Shown: positions 27,001 through 29,865 of the stretch, in pieces | How positions within the stretch are numbered: the first letter of the stretch is position 1 | Layout of the letters: every line of letters begins with the position of its first letter | From: Zoroaster sp. YZ-2022 | Taxonomy: Eukaryota > Echinodermata > Asteroidea > Forcipulatida > Zoroasteridae | Direction of reading: 5' to 3' | DNA: 64,000 nt | Assembly (NCBI GenBank): GCA_029582265.1 | Contig: CM055816.1 | Location: 27,510,366-27,574,365, forward strand | Position numbers and translations under genes: made by a program | The notes under the pieces: generated by a model | Seen by the model: only the letters and a program-made list of their open reading frames with translations | Told to the model about the DNA's origin: nothing | Databases searched by the model: none

Positions 27001-29834
27001 AGACAATACCATTCACAGACAAGACAGGTTTCTTACCATTCACAGACAAGACAGGTGTCTTACCATTCACAGACAAGACAGGTGTCTTACCATTCATAGA
27101 CAAGACAGGTGTCTTACCATTCACAGACAAGACAATACCATTCACAGACAAGACAGGTTCCTTACCATTCATAGACAATACAGGTTTCTTACCTTCTAAG
27201 CACTGCATCTTTTGGTCCATGTTCTCATACGCCTTGGATCGTCGGAACAACGCTTTGACATAACGAGAATTAAGTTCCAAAGCTTTGCTGCAGTCAGACA
27301 CTACTTGACCATAGTTTTTCTACATGAGGGACAAGAAACCAATGTACAAATCAGGAAATGTCAGTGAGAAGCTTTCTCTAATGTATCTAATGCTAATTTT
27401 GAATAGCAATATTTGAATTTTGATGAACAATATTTGAATTTTGATGAACAATATTTGAATTTTGAAGAACAATATTTGAATTTTGATGAGCAATATTTGA
27501 ATTTTGATTAGCAATATTTGAATTTTGTGCAGCATTTTGCTTAATATAAGCAAAATCATTCACCGATATCAGAAAAATACCTCCAAAATTTAAGTTTTAC
27601 AAGCAACCAACAATTATGATTACAATCAACACAAGGGGACAGGATATTTTCTAGCTATGAAAATTTGGTAAAATATTTCATTTTTTAACTAGACTACAAA
27701 TTAGTTTTCCTTTCTTTCATGGAAATTTTGATTTTAAGATTAAAAACAAAATTGCCTGGAATCACCGGTGAAAGTTAAAAATACGAGTAATGGACATTAT
27801 GTGCCCATATATATAAATTTAGATTGATGAAATTCTTGCGTCGGGTGATAATTAATTGATTTGATTATGCCCTACACTGATGTAATTTATACTTCAATGC
27901 ACTGTATACACGTACTCAGTGCTTTCCGAGTGTTTGTGAAAAAAATGCACAGGCAACTCGGGTGGGATTTGAACACATGACTGGCCAGCTAGAATCCTAC
28001 ATAGCAGCAGGAACCACGATATGTACAGATTGATGAAATGTTTGAGTCAGGTGATAAACCATTGATTAGATTTTGCCCTTACTTATTAAGGAATGTCGAA
28101 GAGTTCAATATCTCTTACCAACTGCTCATGAGCTGCGGCTCTGTTCTGATAGAACGTTGAGAGATCTTTGGTCTTATCTTGAGGGACGAGTTGGATAGCT
28201 TCATTATAGCAGGCAATAGCTTGCTCATATCGTCCAGCTTTGAAGTATTTATTTCCCTTATTCTTGCTACTTTGGGCTTTCTCTTCAGCAGTCTGCAAGA
28301 AAAAAACAAAAACAGACCCCATTATGTTCTCTAAAAAAAACAAAAAACTGTCCACAGGGGGGACCACTCGCATGACGGAAGGGGTCTTTTTTATTTTTGT
28401 TCACCTGGACCCAACTTTGGATGAATGCTACTCCTTTATAAATGTTTTATTTAGCTCATATTTGATTTTGGTAATAGAAATGCACCTATAGATGATTTAT
28501 CTGAGATTTGGGATTCATGTGATCCCTGATGAGGTCACAGGGTGACCCCAAAAATCATCCAAATCACACCCGGTTGAATAAAGTGCCTACTTTGGGGGCA
28601 AGTAACTTGATATGTAGATGAGATATCTATTATTTAAGGCCAGATTATGAATCTAGGGCCAAAAGTAAGTTAGAATACAAATTTTCAGCTCTATAGCTGT
28701 TACCGTTATCAAATTATGGGCTCTTAAAGTTGAAAAAAAGCGCGATGGCGCGTTTTCGCGACTCGGCCGGGGGGCGGAGCACAAAAAAGGTTTTTTTAAA
28801 TAAAATTTCAAGAGGCCGTATCTCGGACACGATATGGAATATGAATCTACTTTTGTGTGTGTGTTCATTTTGGCCATAGTGGAACAGTTTAACAAAGTTT
28901 CATGTAAATCTGAGAGGGTGACCTGGGGACCTCTGGTTGATTTGACACGGAATGACCCTATAGTGTTGATCTGCGTTGTAATACTTGTTTGTTGCACAGC
29001 TAGTAATAAGTGACACAAAGACATGAACATGTGTATTCCAAGATGGCGGTCATTGTTGGATCTTCGTCAATAGAGGGCGGCATACAATATTTGTGTTGTT
29101 ACATCAATGCATGCATCTTTACATATCATTACATGCATGTCAAAATGTTAAAGATGACATCATCGATGATGTAATGGTTAACTGGCACAAATGACCCTGT
29201 TTGAATTAAGTGCATCTTAAAGTCGCTTCTGCATTAGGGTGAGGCAATATTTGAATTTTCGAATGAAAAAGAAATAATTTCTTTCAAGTATGTTTTTTTT
29301 TAACCCTTCTATGACTACAAGAGTCAAAATCAGTCCAAATGTTGATATACTTGCCAAGGTATATCTAGTGCACTTAAAAGTCAAACACTCTCAAACCTTA
29401 CGTGTAGTAAGTACATTAACCCTCCTACTACTATAAGGGTCAAAATCAGTCAAAGTGTTGATATACTTGCCAAGGTATATCTAGTGCACTTAAAAGTCAA
29501 ACGCTGTCAAACCTTATGTGTAGTAAACGGAACTGGGGTGATAGGTCGTTTTCTGTCGCAGCTCCGAGACTCTGGAATCATCTTCCAACTAAACTCAAAT
29601 CTTGTCATAGTATAACTAGATTTAAGTCGATGCTTAAAACTCATCTTATGTCACAACTCTTCAAAGATGATGTATATTTGTAATTGCATTGTAGGTACAT
29701 GTATCTCGGTACATAATTTATTTATTTATTAGTTTTTCCCCTATGCTATCATTGTATATTGTTTGTATTCATGTTTTTTCTTTGTTTTCGCGCCTTGAGC
29801 GCCCAGCAGGGTGGACATGTGCGCGCTAAAAATC

Positions 29835-29865
<31 letters not shown>

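Noticed and set aside
25640..27190. CRISPR-like regular repeats
   Set aside because: The units are contiguous with no unique spacers, in a eukaryotic intron.
25631..27199. 522-codon open frame on the plus strand
   Set aside because: It is the 27-bp array read through; 27 is divisible by three and the unit lacks stops in several frames on both strands. It is intronic and antisense to TOMM70.
28653..29030. 125-codon minus-strand open frame in TOMM70 intron 1
   Set aside because: No domain or homology is recognised, and it lies in intronic sequence with a CpG-rich tract that favours open frames.
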